From assembly GCA_017412705.1 (NCBI GenBank), contig JAFPWS010000036.1:1-64000 (forward strand): a DNA stretch of 64,000 nt, given 5' to 3'. The notes beneath the pieces are model-generated. The model did not search any database. It worked only from the letters and a program-made list of their open reading frames with translations, and was not told the origin of the DNA. This document shows, piece by piece, positions 49,789 through 58,818 of the stretch (position 1 is its first letter; the number at the start of each line of letters is the position of its first letter). The stretch comes from Prevotella sp. (GTDB taxonomy: Bacteria > Bacteroidota > Bacteroidia > Bacteroidales > Bacteroidaceae). The position numbers were made by a program, and so were the translations under genes.

Positions 49789-50047
49789 TCAAAAAAGGTA
49801 ATGATTATCTATGTTCGTTTTCTTGCTTAGAGTGTAGAAGAGACCAAAACCAGAGAGAAAAAGAAATATACCAAATCCCATGCCTCCCCATAAACCGATT
49901 TGTAGATAATTCAACCATGAGGGGGAACTGATGTATTGGACTATTGATAGGGTATCCGTTAAAGGTATGGCCTATGATAATCATTGGCATTGCTATACCT
50001 CTTAAACTATATGTGTCCTTAATGTCTAATAACGGTTTGTATTTCAT
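49789..50047 (-). pseudogene. Truncated and frameshifted acyltransferase-3 fragment
   Basis: The start (MKYKPLLDIKDTYSLRGIAM, then IIIGHTFNGYPINSP) matches the first membrane helix of acyltransferase family 3, including the RGIA...H motif. After a run of five C (minus strand; G at 49921-49925) the frame shifts. The -1 frame continues as PSWLNYLQIGLWGGMGFG then IFLFLSGFGLFYTLSK, exactly what the second helix should be, and ends at a TGA (49789-49791). Only about 85 of the usual 330 or more residues remain. One extra C in the homopolymer explains the shift; a sequencing error cannot be ruled out for that base, but the truncation remains. Confidence 0.75.
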
Positions 50048-50073
50048 ACTACATTATGATTGTGCAAAAAATA

Positions 50074-51621
50074 CTATAGCCCGCGCTCCGCCCAGTCGCC
50101 TCTATCGAGGTTACGGTAGCCGATGGCTTCGGCGATGTGCTGGGACTGTACTTTCTCGGAGCCTTCGAGGTCGGCGATGGTGCGGGCGACTTTGAGGATG
50201 CGGCTGTAGGCACGGGCGGAGAGCTTGAGGCGCTCCATGGCTGTGCGCAGCATGTCCAGCGAGGCAGCATCAGGTTCTGCAAACTGATGGAGCATCCGTT
50301 CTGTCATTTGGGCATTACAGTGGATGCCCTTGTAATCATTGAAGCGTGCCTCTTGAATTTGCCTGGCCTTAATTACTCTTTCGCGGATTTTCTCTGATGG
50401 TTCTCCTGGTTGCATCTGCGAGAGCTGGGCAAAAGGAACGGCCTGTATCTCGCAATGGATGTCTATACGGTCGAGTAGGGGCCCACTGATTTTGTTCATA
50501 TAGCGCTGAATCTGACCTGGGGTGCAGACGCAGTTGTGGGACGGGTCTCCATAATACCCACAAGGGCAGGGATTCATCGAGGCGATGAGCATGAACGAAC
50601 AGGGATACTCTACGTTGTACTTTGCACGGCTGATGGTGATTCTCCTGTCTTCCAAGGGTTGGCGCAACACTTCGAGGACCGAGCGTGACAGCTCTGGCAT
50701 TTCGTCAAGGAAGAGTACTCCATTATGTGCCAGACTAATTTCACCAGGCTGTGGATTGTTTCCTCCGCCAACAAGGGCTACCTGCGATATGGTGTGGTGT
50801 GGAGCGCGGAAGGGGCGTTGGCTTATGAGACTCGTGTCACGATTCAACTTACCGGCAACGCTGTGTATCTGTGTGGTTTCCAGACTTTCAGCAAGTGACA
50901 ATGGAGGTAAAATACTGGGCAGGCGCTTGGCGAGCATCGACTTACCACTACCAGGAGGACCTATCATAATCAGATTATGACCACCTGCTGCCGCTATCTC
51001 CAACGCACGCTTTACGCTCTCCTGACCACGCACGTCAGCGAAGTCGAGTTCGAACACATTTTGCTGCTCATAGAACTCACGACGGGTGTCAATGACGGTA
51101 GGCTCATACGACGTGTCGCCATTCATAAACCTGATGACGTCCGTCAGGGTCTCCAAGCCATAGACCTCTAACTGGTTGACGACAGCAGCTTCGCGGATGT
51201 TCTGCTGGGGTACAATAAGCCCTTTGAATTTCTCCTTGCGGGCTCTGATGGCAATGGGGAGTGCACCACGAATAGGTTGCAGGCGTCCGTCAAGTCCCAA
51301 CTCGCCAACCATCATAAATTGTTCCAGACGCTCACTCTCAACCTTGCCGTTGGCTGCAAGGATACCTATGGCCAAAGGCAGGTCGTAGCCTGAGCCTTCT
51401 TTCTTGATGTCTGCAGGCGAAAGATTGACGGTAATGTCCATTGTGGGCATCTTGAAACCATTGTTTGTCATGGCGGCCTTGATGCGGTCGTAGCTCTCCT
51501 TGACAGCCGTGTCAGCCAGACCTGTCAGGTGGAACTGCACGCCACGCGACATGCTCACCTCGACCGTCACCGTTGTGACTTCCAGTCCGTTGACAGCTGC
51601 GCAATATGTCTTTACAAGCAT
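50074..51621 (-). CDS. yifB: YifB/ComM-family AAA+ ATPase (Mg-chelatase-like)
   Basis: 515 aa. The N-terminal ChlI-like domain (VSMSRGVQFHLTGLADTAVKESYDR) is followed by an AAA+ module with Walker A GPPGSGKSMLAKRL, Walker B VLFLDEMPEL, and a zinc-like insert (NPCPCGYYGD...CVCTPGQIQRY), then a C-terminal helical lid. ComM-type proteins are hexameric branch-migration helicases for natural transformation in Vibrio and Acinetobacter, and are widely conserved in non-competent species. Together with comF at 19.4 kb it is the second competence-related gene family in the window, but no uptake apparatus is seen. Confidence 0.95.
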   Translation of the reverse strand: MLVKTYCAAVNGLEVTTVTVEVSMSRGVQFHLTGLADTAVKESYDRIKAAMTNNGFKMPTMDITVNLSPADIKKEGSGYDLPLAIGILAANGKVESERLEQFMMVGELGLDGRLQPIRGALPIAIRARKEKFKGLIVPQQNIREAAVVNQLEVYGLETLTDVIRFMNGDTSYEPTVIDTRREFYEQQNVFELDFADVRGQESVKRALEIAAAGGHNLIMIGPPGSGKSMLAKRLPSILPPLSLAESLETTQIHSVAGKLNRDTSLISQRPFRAPHHTISQVALVGGGNNPQPGEISLAHNGVLFLDEMPELSRSVLEVLRQPLEDRRITISRAKYNVEYPCSFMLIASMNPCPCGYYGDPSHNCVCTPGQIQRYMNKISGPLLDRIDIHCEIQAVPFAQLSQMQPGEPSEKIRERVIKARQIQEARFNDYKGIHCNAQMTERMLHQFAEPDAASLDMLRTAMERLKLSARAYSRILKVARTIADLEGSEKVQSQHIAEAIGYRNLDRGDWAERGL

Positions 51622-51642
51622 AGTATTTATGTTTTATGCTTG

Positions 51643-51650
51643 CAAAGATA
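51643..51650 (-). promoter_or_regulatory. -7 box before yifB
   Basis: TATCTTTG on the minus strand, 21 nt before the yifB ATG at 51621. No well-spaced TTG seen. Confidence 0.5.
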
Positions 51651-51764
51651 CAAATAATTTTTTTAACTCAGATGCACTTGACTTTTTTTCTCAGACAGGA
51701 GTCTTTTTTTTTTTCATTAATATCTTCCTTTAGACCACAAAGGAAATAAAAGTTGCCATAGTAT

Positions 51765-51795
51765 TTGGTAAACTCAAATGTTTTTTGTATATTTG
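51765..51795 (+). promoter_or_regulatory. Promoter of nrfHA
   Basis: TTG (51765-51767), 20 nt, TATATTTG (51788-51795), 25 nt before the ATG at 51821. Confidence 0.75.
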
Positions 51796-51820
51796 CACCC
51801 AAACAACAATTAAAAAGCCG

Positions 51821-52423
51821 ATGTGTCTGAAAAAACTACTGTCATTCACCGACTGGTTTTCGTATCGTCAGAAGGTGGGACTGCTAGTAATAGCAGGTGC
51901 CCTTTGTGGTCTTGGAGGGTTGTTTATGTACTTGCTCCGTTCCCATACCTATTTTATTGGTGACAATCCGTCGGCCTGCGTCAATTGTCACATCATGACA
52001 CCTTACTATGCCACGTGGAGCCACTCCAGTCACGGAAGGGACGCTACATGTAATGACTGCCATGTGCCCCACCAGAACATGGCTTTCTACTACGGCTTCA
52101 AGGCGATGGACGGACTGAAGCACACGGCTTACTTTGTGACTCACTCGGAACGGCAGGCACCTATGGCTGAGGCACTGACGGGACAGGTGGTGATGGACAA
52201 CTGCATCCGCTGCCATACCCAGCTGAATCAGGAGTTTGTGAAGACAGGTCGCATGGGCTATATGCAGCAGCAGGCCCAGGGCGGCAAGGTGTGTTGGGAT
52301 TGTCACCGCAATGTGCCGCATGGCGGAATGAACTCGCTGATGGCGACACCGAATGCGGAGGGCGTGACCCCGCTGCCGCCATCGCCGGTGCCCGATTGGC
52401 TACAGAACATAATGAAAAAGTAA
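51821..52423 (+). CDS. nrfH: Cytochrome c nitrite reductase small subunit
   Basis: 200-aa membrane-anchored tetraheme NapC/NirT-type cytochrome, the quinol dehydrogenase that feeds NrfA. One N-terminal helix (VGLLVIAGALCGLGGLFMYLL) is followed by four CxxCH motifs: CVNCH, CNDCH, CIRCH, CWDCH. ATG at 51821 was chosen because it follows a promoter and gives the usual short cytoplasmic lead (MCLKKLLSFTDWF). nrfA follows after 12 nt. The pair reduces nitrite to ammonia in respiration. Confidence 0.96.
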   Translation: MCLKKLLSFTDWFSYRQKVGLLVIAGALCGLGGLFMYLLRSHTYFIGDNPSACVNCHIMTPYYATWSHSSHGRDATCNDCHVPHQNMAFYYGFKAMDGLKHTAYFVTHSERQAPMAEALTGQVVMDNCIRCHTQLNQEFVKTGRMGYMQQQAQGGKVCWDCHRNVPHGGMNSLMATPNAEGVTPLPPSPVPDWLQNIMKK

Positions 52424-52435
52424 AAAGGTAAAGAT

Positions 52436-53974
52436 ATGGCAAAGACATTAAAGAAATGGCAAGGATGGCTGCTCTTTGGCGGCTCAATGGTAGTGGTCTT
52501 CGTACTGGGACTGCTCGTTTCGTCGTTGATGGAGCGCCGTGCCGAAGTGGCGAGTGTGTTCAACAACAAGCGCACCGTGTTTGAGGACAGTATCGTGGCC
52601 CAGAACGAGAAATTCAAGGCCGACTATCCGCGTGAGTACGAGACGTGGGCGATGACCGAAGACACCACGTTCCGTTCGAAGTATAACGGCTCGCAGGAGA
52701 CCGACGAGCTGGCTGACCGTCCTGAGATGGTGATACTGTGGGCGGGCTATGCTTTCTCACGCCACTACAACACTCCTCGTGGACACAAGCACTGCATTGA
52801 GGACTTGCGCAAGATTCTGCGTACAGGCGACCCTGGAATAGATGGCGACGGTGACATGCAGCCAGCTACCTGCTGGACTTGTAAAGGTCCTGACGTACCT
52901 CGTATGATGCGAGAATTGAGTGATTCGAAGTCGGTGTTCGATCCTGCCAACTACTATGCCTACGAGGGCAAGTGGAGCGGACTGGGTGCCGAGATGATGA
53001 ACACAGTGGGCTGCTCTGACTGTCACGATGCCCGCACGATGGATCTGCGCCCTGCACGTCCTGCACTCTATGAGGCTTGGCAGCGTGCCGGCAAGGATGT
53101 CAATAAGGCTACCCATCAGGAGATGCGCTCGCTGGTATGCGCCCAGTGCCACACGGAGTACTACTTCATCAAGCCCGACGACCCCAACAATCCCGGCAAG
53201 GCCAACTACCTGATGTTCCCACAGGACAAGGGTTTGACCTGCGAGGCTGCTGAGGAGTACTACGACTCGATAGGTTTCTACGACTATATCCATCCGCTGT
53301 CGAAGACCCCGATTCTGAAGGCCCAGCATCCCGGCTATGAGATGGCCCAGCAGGGTATCCACGGACAGCGCGGCGTATCGTGTGCCGACTGCCACATGCC
53401 GTATAAGCAAGAGGGAGGCGTGAAGTTCTCTGACCACCGTGTCACTTCGCCGCTGGCCAATATTGACCGCACCTGCCAGACCTGCCACCGTCAGGATGCC
53501 GAAGTATTGAAGCAGAACGTCTATGAGCGTCAGACCAAGACCCGCGAGAGCCGCACGAAGTTAGAGAAGCAGTTGGCAGCCGCCCACATCGAGGCGAAGT
53601 TCGCCTGGGAGAAGGGTGCCACAGAGGCTGAGATGAAGCCTATCCTTCAGTTGATACGTTCGAGCCAGTGGCGCTGGGACTATGCCTTTGCCTCGCACGG
53701 TGCTTCGTTCCATGCTCCGCAGGAGGTGCAGCGACTGTTCAGCGATGGACTGGTACAGGTGCAGGATGCCCGACTGATGCTGTCGAAGGTGCTGGCCAAG
53801 CATGGCTTCATCGGTGATGTACCCATGCCCGACATCTCTACCAAGGCTAAGGCACAGGAATACATTGGTCTTGACATGAAGACCCTGCGTGAGAAGAAGC
53901 AGCGCTTCTTGCAGGAGATTGTTCCGAAGTGGATCGACGAGGCCAAAAAGAATGGCAAACTGATTGAGATTTAA
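52436..53974 (+). CDS. nrfA: Ammonia-forming cytochrome c nitrite reductase
   Basis: 512-aa pentaheme enzyme. The catalytic heme site uses lysine (CWTCKGPD) and four further CxxCH sites follow: CSDCH, CAQCH, CADCH, CQTCH. An N-terminal uncleaved-type hydrophobic segment (LLFGGSMVVVFVLGLLVSSL) may anchor it. It catalyses the six-electron reduction of nitrite to ammonium in the periplasm, giving respiratory or detoxifying nitrite use. The operon ends at a hairpin just downstream. No cytochrome c maturation gene is adjacent, unlike many Bacteroidetes nrf loci. Confidence 0.97.
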   Translation: MAKTLKKWQGWLLFGGSMVVVFVLGLLVSSLMERRAEVASVFNNKRTVFEDSIVAQNEKFKADYPREYETWAMTEDTTFRSKYNGSQETDELADRPEMVILWAGYAFSRHYNTPRGHKHCIEDLRKILRTGDPGIDGDGDMQPATCWTCKGPDVPRMMRELSDSKSVFDPANYYAYEGKWSGLGAEMMNTVGCSDCHDARTMDLRPARPALYEAWQRAGKDVNKATHQEMRSLVCAQCHTEYYFIKPDDPNNPGKANYLMFPQDKGLTCEAAEEYYDSIGFYDYIHPLSKTPILKAQHPGYEMAQQGIHGQRGVSCADCHMPYKQEGGVKFSDHRVTSPLANIDRTCQTCHRQDAEVLKQNVYERQTKTRESRTKLEKQLAAAHIEAKFAWEKGATEAEMKPILQLIRSSQWRWDYAFASHGASFHAPQEVQRLFSDGLVQVQDARLMLSKVLAKHGFIGDVPMPDISTKAKAQEYIGLDMKTLREKKQRFLQEIVPKWIDEAKKNGKLIEI

Positions 53975-53994
53975 ATCTGGTAACAAGCTATGAA

Positions 53995-54025
53995 GGCAGG
54001 TCTCCAAAGACCTGTCTTCCTTCTT
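53995..54025 (+). terminator. Terminator after nrfA
   Basis: Stem GGCAGGTCT (53995-54003) / AGACCTGTC (54008-54016), 4-nt loop, then TTCCTTCTT. It suggests the downstream signalling operon is mostly independent of nrfHA. Confidence 0.65.
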
Positions 54026-54050
54026 AAGACTCAGAGATAAGTCATAAAAC

Positions 54051-55673
54051 GTGGTAGAAGAACCGAATTTTGAATACAAGTACGACCTGGCGTATCAGAA
54101 GTCGTTTGCCGCAAGGCTCAGTTTCAGAATAATGGGTATTGCGGCAGCCGTCTTCTTGGTGGCTGTCGTCTTGTTTTTCTACTTCACCGGCGACAGTATG
54201 ACCCTGCCGCTGACCCATCAGATTGTGAAATACGGCACCATCGTCTTCATCGTGGGGCTGACGTTGCTCTTTGTCTTCTGTACTTGGGCCATCTACCAAA
54301 TGGTGAAACCACTGAAAGATTTCACCGATTCCGTTGTGAGCATCGCCGAGGGGAATCTCGATACCCCTCTGCCCGACATCCATTCTGAGGATGAGCTGTT
54401 ACAGCTGCGCGACTCCTTTGAATATATGCAGCACTCGTTGAAACAGCATATTAACGACCTGCAGGCCACGACGGCCAGCAAGGAACGCCTTCAGAGTGAG
54501 CTGAAGATTGCCCATGATATCCAGATGGAGATGATTCCCACCGTCTTTCCCAAACGTGACGACCTCGACCTCTTCGCCTCGATGACACCAGCCAAGGAGG
54601 TGGGGGGCGACCTCTATGACTTCATCATCGAGGACGACGAGATATTCTTCATCATCGGCGACGTGGCAGGCAAAGGTGTGCCCGCATCGCTCTATATGGC
54701 AGTGACACGTACGTTATTCCGTAATCTGGCAGGCAACTATCAGAGTGCTGCCAACATCGTCAGGGAGATGAACCACGCCATCGCCTCTGCCAATGAATCG
54801 TTTATCTTTGTGACTGTCTTTGTGGGTGTGCTCGACCTGAAGACACACCACCTTACTTATTGTAATGCAGCCCATAATGCCCCTGTACTGATCACAGAGC
54901 AGGGAGTATGCAGCTTGCTGGATGTAGAGACCAACCTGCCCATAGGTGTCGAGGACCACTATCATTACGAAGAACAGCGCATCAGTTTCCCCGAGGGCTC
55001 AGCCCTGTTGTTGTATACCGATGGTCTGACAGAGGCTACCTATTATTCTAAGGATGGCACCAGACGCCTCTTTGGTGAGGACCGCCTGCTGCACGATGTC
55101 GAGAAGAACAGCAAAGCTTCTGCCATCGAGGTCATCGACTTCCTGAAACAGCATGTTAACGTGTTTGCTGACGGTACGGAGCAGAGTGATGATCTGACGA
55201 TGATGTTTCTGCGTCATGGCACCTCAGCAGATAGCAGTACGACACCCATGCGTCGGCTCATCATGAAGAACGAGATGACAGAGGTAAGCCGTATGCGAGG
55301 ATTCTTCTTCTCTGTATGTCGTGAATACGGCATTGACGACGAGACGGCTAAGTCGCTTAATCTGGCTATCGAGGAATGGGTGGCCAATGTCATTAACTAC
55401 GCTTATCCCAAGGGTCTGCGAGGCCATGTGGAGGTTAGGGCAGGAGTGAGCAACCATGTGCTGACAGTGGTTATCAAGGATCATGGCATCCCCTTCGATC
55501 CTACCCAGCATGCGGATGTCGATATCGATGCTGAGTTGGACGACCGTCAGATTGGCGGGCTGGGCATCTTCCTGGTGCGTAACATCATGGACACTATGGA
55601 CTATGAACGGACAGCTGACGGCTACAACATGCTGACGCTAACTAAAAGAATAGAAAATATTAAAACTCAATAA
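54051..55673 (+). CDS. Membrane SpoIIE/RsbU phosphatase fused to an RsbW-type HATPase
   Basis: 540 aa, GTG start. Two helices (about 27-48 and 62-83) enclose only a short external loop, then HAMP (to about 140), a PP2C/SpoIIE phosphatase (KEVGGDLYDFI, IIGDVAGKGVPASLYMA, LLYTDGLTEA, EQSDDLTMM), and a C-terminal GHKL ATPase with the N-box NLAIEEWVANVINYAYP, VVIKDHGIPFDP and RQIGGLGIFLVRN. So one chain has both the phosphatase that activates and the kinase that inactivates a STAS protein; such a STAS gene lies at 57490. The lack of a large sensor domain implies that membrane, partner or transporter state is sensed. The signal is unknown. Confidence 0.92.
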   Translation: MVEEPNFEYKYDLAYQKSFAARLSFRIMGIAAAVFLVAVVLFFYFTGDSMTLPLTHQIVKYGTIVFIVGLTLLFVFCTWAIYQMVKPLKDFTDSVVSIAEGNLDTPLPDIHSEDELLQLRDSFEYMQHSLKQHINDLQATTASKERLQSELKIAHDIQMEMIPTVFPKRDDLDLFASMTPAKEVGGDLYDFIIEDDEIFFIIGDVAGKGVPASLYMAVTRTLFRNLAGNYQSAANIVREMNHAIASANESFIFVTVFVGVLDLKTHHLTYCNAAHNAPVLITEQGVCSLLDVETNLPIGVEDHYHYEEQRISFPEGSALLLYTDGLTEATYYSKDGTRRLFGEDRLLHDVEKNSKASAIEVIDFLKQHVNVFADGTEQSDDLTMMFLRHGTSADSSTTPMRRLIMKNEMTEVSRMRGFFFSVCREYGIDDETAKSLNLAIEEWVANVINYAYPKGLRGHVEVRAGVSNHVLTVVIKDHGIPFDPTQHADVDIDAELDDRQIGGLGIFLVRNIMDTMDYERTADGYNMLTLTKRIENIKTQ

Positions 55674-55679
55674 CATTAA

Positions 55680-57485
55680 ATGCTTATGGAATCATTTATT
55701 TTCTTGGGATTCAATCTCTATGCATGGATTACTATTGTGACGGTGCTTGCCATGTTCAGTGTGATGCTGTTTACCAAGCTGCGAGCCGATCTGGTCTTCC
55801 TTGGCGCCATCTCCATTCTGTTTGTGACAGGTGTCCTTGATGCCAAAGAGGCTTTCTCGGGCTTCAGCTCTACCTCGGTAGTCATCATCGGCGTACTCTT
55901 CGTGGTGGTAGCCGGACTGACGCACACAGGTGTATTGCAATGGATAGTAAAGCACCTGCTGGGTCAGCCTGACAGCTACTCAAAGGCTGTGGTACGCCTG
56001 ATGCTTCCTGTGGCAGCACTCAGCTCCTTCCTCAGCAACACGACGGTAGTAGCCTTGTTTGTGGGCATCGTTAAGATGTGGTCGAAGAAGCTGAATGTCT
56101 CACCCTCAAAGTTGCTCATTCCTCTGAGCTATGCCTCGGGTATGGGTGGCGTGTGTACGCTGATAGGTACGCCTCCTAACCTGATTATCTCAGGTCTCTA
56201 TGCTGAGAATACAGGTACTGCCATGAATGTGTTGGCAACAACCATTCCTGGCCTGTTCTGTCTTTTCATCGGTGTGCTTAGCATCATTGCCATGCGCAAA
56301 CTATTGCCCGATCGCAAGGCGCCTGAGTCTGCCTTCGAGTCGACAGGTGACTATACTGTAGAGCTGTTGGTGCCGTCGGACAATCCCCATATCGGTGAGA
56401 CGGTCCAAGAAGCAGGGCTTAGCGTTGTGAAAGGTGGCTCATTGATAGAAGTCGTACATTTTGACGAGATGATCTCACCTGCAACCACTGACGAGGTAGT
56501 GATGGGTGGTGACCGTCTGATCTATGCCGGTCAGATAGACGAGATCCTGGACCTGAGGGAAACACACGGGCTGGTGAATGCCGACCACCATGTGTTTACT
56601 ATGAGTGAGGTCGACAGGGACCGTCAGTTGCGTACAGCCTACGTGACCTTTGGCAGTAGTCTGATTAACACTACCATTGGACACAGTACATTTGAGAAGG
56701 ACAACAACATGATTCTGGTAGCCGTATCCCGCCGTGGTGAGCGTATCAGGCAGTCTCCTCATGATGTTGTTCTGCGGGCTGGCGATACGCTGCTCTTCGA
56801 GTGTCCGCCACGAGTGAATATCCATACCGAGCGTCTGTCCTCACAACTGCATTTCTTTGACTCTGCTGAGTTGCCCAATATAGGCCCGAAGACCCTCGTC
56901 TCTACGCTTATCATGACAGCGATGGTGGTGCTCTCCGCACTCAACGTCATTCCCCTGTTGCAGTGTGCCTTCCTTGCAGCCATGGCCATGCTTATCTTCC
57001 GCTGCTGCAATGTCGACCAGGCCATGAAGTCTATCAACTGGGAAATCCTGATGGTATTCGCTGGCTCCGTAGTGTTGGGCGTTGCTATTCAGAAAACGGG
57101 AATCGCTGAACGGCTGGCCTTTGGCATTCTTGACGTCTGTGGCACCAACCCCATCGTGGTCATGACGGCTATCTGTTTAGTAGGTACGTTTATCACAGAG
57201 TTCATCTCTAACACGGCCGCAGGTGCTATGTTCTTCCCCATCATGTATGAGGCTGCCGAGAAGCTGGGCTATGAGCCCTATCCTTTCCTTATTGCCCTGA
57301 TGGTCAGCGTCAGCTCAAGCTTTGCCACACCTATCGGCTCGCCTACCCACATGCTGGTATATGGTCCTGGCGGCTACCGTTTCAGCGACTTTATGCGCAT
57401 CGGTCTGCTGATGAATTTCATCATTTTGGCAGCTAACATCTTTATCGTGAATATCATTTATCCTTTAACCCCACTTAACCCATAA
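55680..57485 (+). CDS. SLC13/DASS-family anion permease with RCK-C domains
   Basis: 601 aa. Two blocks of membrane helices (residues about 5-205 and 405-600) with the repeated DASS motifs SNTTVVALF, TLIGTPPNLII and ISNTAAGAMFFP, SFATPIGSPTHMLVYGPGGY. Between them lie two cytoplasmic TrkA-C (RCK-C) domains (about 225-395). Family members take up citrate, succinate or sulfate with Na+. It sits between the phosphatase/kinase and the STAS gene, with gaps of only 6 and 4 nt. RCK-C domains usually bind nucleotides or ligands, so this is a good candidate for input or output of the switching system. The substrate is unknown. Confidence 0.92.
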   Translation: MLMESFIFLGFNLYAWITIVTVLAMFSVMLFTKLRADLVFLGAISILFVTGVLDAKEAFSGFSSTSVVIIGVLFVVVAGLTHTGVLQWIVKHLLGQPDSYSKAVVRLMLPVAALSSFLSNTTVVALFVGIVKMWSKKLNVSPSKLLIPLSYASGMGGVCTLIGTPPNLIISGLYAENTGTAMNVLATTIPGLFCLFIGVLSIIAMRKLLPDRKAPESAFESTGDYTVELLVPSDNPHIGETVQEAGLSVVKGGSLIEVVHFDEMISPATTDEVVMGGDRLIYAGQIDEILDLRETHGLVNADHHVFTMSEVDRDRQLRTAYVTFGSSLINTTIGHSTFEKDNNMILVAVSRRGERIRQSPHDVVLRAGDTLLFECPPRVNIHTERLSSQLHFFDSAELPNIGPKTLVSTLIMTAMVVLSALNVIPLLQCAFLAAMAMLIFRCCNVDQAMKSINWEILMVFAGSVVLGVAIQKTGIAERLAFGILDVCGTNPIVVMTAICLVGTFITEFISNTAAGAMFFPIMYEAAEKLGYEPYPFLIALMVSVSSSFATPIGSPTHMLVYGPGGYRFSDFMRIGLLMNFIILAANIFIVNIIYPLTPLNP

Positions 57486-57489
57486 AATT

Positions 57490-57798
57490 ATGAATATCGA
57501 GATTAGAGAACAAAACGGCTCTTATACGGGCATCCTTTCAGGATGGATTGACACCAACGCAGCATCGCAGTTTTTGGATGAGCTCAAGCTTCTGGAAGAG
57601 AATGCTGATAAGAACATCGTGCTCGACTGTGGCGCCTTGGAGTATATCTGCAGCTTAGGCCTTCGTGGCCTGTTAAAGCTGAAGAAGACCAGTGCAGCCA
57701 AGGGTGGCAGCCTGGTACTGACGAAAGTGGGTGGTGAGATACAGAAGATTCTCACCATGACGGGCTTCATCAGGCTCTTCGAAATCAGACAGGCATGA
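57490..57798 (+). CDS. STAS-domain anti-sigma-factor antagonist
   Basis: A 102-aa single STAS domain (SpoIIAA/RsbV type): NIEIREQNGSYTGILSGWID, NIVLDCGALEYICSLGLRGLLKLKK, then the C-terminal strand and helix. Ser55 in CSLGLRG is at the usual phosphorylation position. It should be phosphorylated by the HATPase domain and dephosphorylated by the SpoIIE domain of the protein at 54051, with the SLC13 gene in between. No partner sigma factor is encoded nearby. The stop overlaps the BASS gene by 4 bp, so all five genes appear coupled. Confidence 0.93.
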   Translation: MNIEIREQNGSYTGILSGWIDTNAASQFLDELKLLEENADKNIVLDCGALEYICSLGLRGLLKLKKTSAAKGGSLVLTKVGGEIQKILTMTGFIRLFEIRQA

Positions 57799-58799
57799 CA
57801 GACCATCATCATCTTCGCCCCACTCGGGCAGTGAATGGCTTCCTCGAGTTTCTAAAAAGGTGGACGCTGCCTGTGGCCATTGTAGTAGGTACGCTTAGTT
57901 ACCTTACTTTCTACTATGTGCCGGCACTTGATGAGTTGGGCAATTCGCTGGGAGGTGTCTTTGATGTCATCTTCCCACTGTTTGTCTTCCTGACGCTCTT
58001 TATCACGTTCTGCAAGGTAGACTTCCACCAGATGCTTCCCCATCGCTGGCATACGGGTGTGCTCATAGCGCAGCTGTTGTTGGTGGCTGTGAATATTGGC
58101 ATCATCCTGTGGTTTGCTGACAGCCAGGAGCCATCGGCTCAGAGCCAGAAGCTGCTCTGGGAGGCTATGCTTACGTGTATCATAGGCCCGGCGGCATCAG
58201 CCTCTCCGGTCGTGGTTGGAAAGCTGGGGGGCAACATCTCGACCATGACCACCTACGTGCTCATCTCGTCGCTGGCATCGTCGCTGTTGATACCGCTGGT
58301 ATTCCCTATTCTGGAGCCTGCTGCTCATGTAGCGTTCTTAGAGGCCTTTCTGATGATATTGGAAAAGGTTTCTATCGTCCTGCTGCTGCCCTTGGTGCTG
58401 GGATGGATTATGCAGCACTATGTGAAAGGCCTGTGTGCCCGGATTGTAGCCATGCCAAACCTGAGCTTCTACTGCTGGTCTGTCTCGCTGAGCATTACTA
58501 CTGGCATCACGGTGAAGAATATAGTAAGCAGTAGTGCCTCGGTGCAGCTGCTCTTGATGATTGCCGCTGCCACTTTTGCGTTATGCTTTGTGCAGTTTGG
58601 CATTGGGCGCTTCATAGGACGACACCTCGGCGAGGAAATCAATGCCGGTCAGGCATTGTTCCAGAAAAACACGGCGCTCAGCATATGGGTGGCCTATATG
58701 TACCTGAATCCTGTATCCTCCATCGGAGCAGGCTGCTATGTGCTCTGGCAGAACATCATCAACTCGCAGGAGCTGTGGCATTATTATAAACGACATTAA
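57795..58799 (+). CDS. BASS-type (bile acid:Na+ symporter fold) transporter
   Basis: A 334-aa membrane protein with about 10 helices. The SBF/BASS fold is suggested by PLFVFLTLFITFCKVDF, GPAASASPVVVGKLGGNISTMTTYVL and the C-terminal NAGQALFQKNTALSIWVAYMYLNPVSSIGAGCYVLWQN, which is like the family's last crossover. Substrates of relatives include organic acids, pantoate and bile acids. It overlaps the STAS gene by 4 bp and precedes the esterase by 19 nt, so it probably shares regulation with them. Whether it works as an importer or exporter is unknown. Confidence 0.85.
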   Translation: MTDHHHLRPTRAVNGFLEFLKRWTLPVAIVVGTLSYLTFYYVPALDELGNSLGGVFDVIFPLFVFLTLFITFCKVDFHQMLPHRWHTGVLIAQLLLVAVNIGIILWFADSQEPSAQSQKLLWEAMLTCIIGPAASASPVVVGKLGGNISTMTTYVLISSLASSLLIPLVFPILEPAAHVAFLEAFLMILEKVSIVLLLPLVLGWIMQHYVKGLCARIVAMPNLSFYCWSVSLSITTGITVKNIVSSSASVQLLLMIAAATFALCFVQFGIGRFIGRHLGEEINAGQALFQKNTALSIWVAYMYLNPVSSIGAGCYVLWQNIINSQELWHYYKRH

Positions 58800-58818
58800 A
58801 CTTAAAACAACAACTGAT

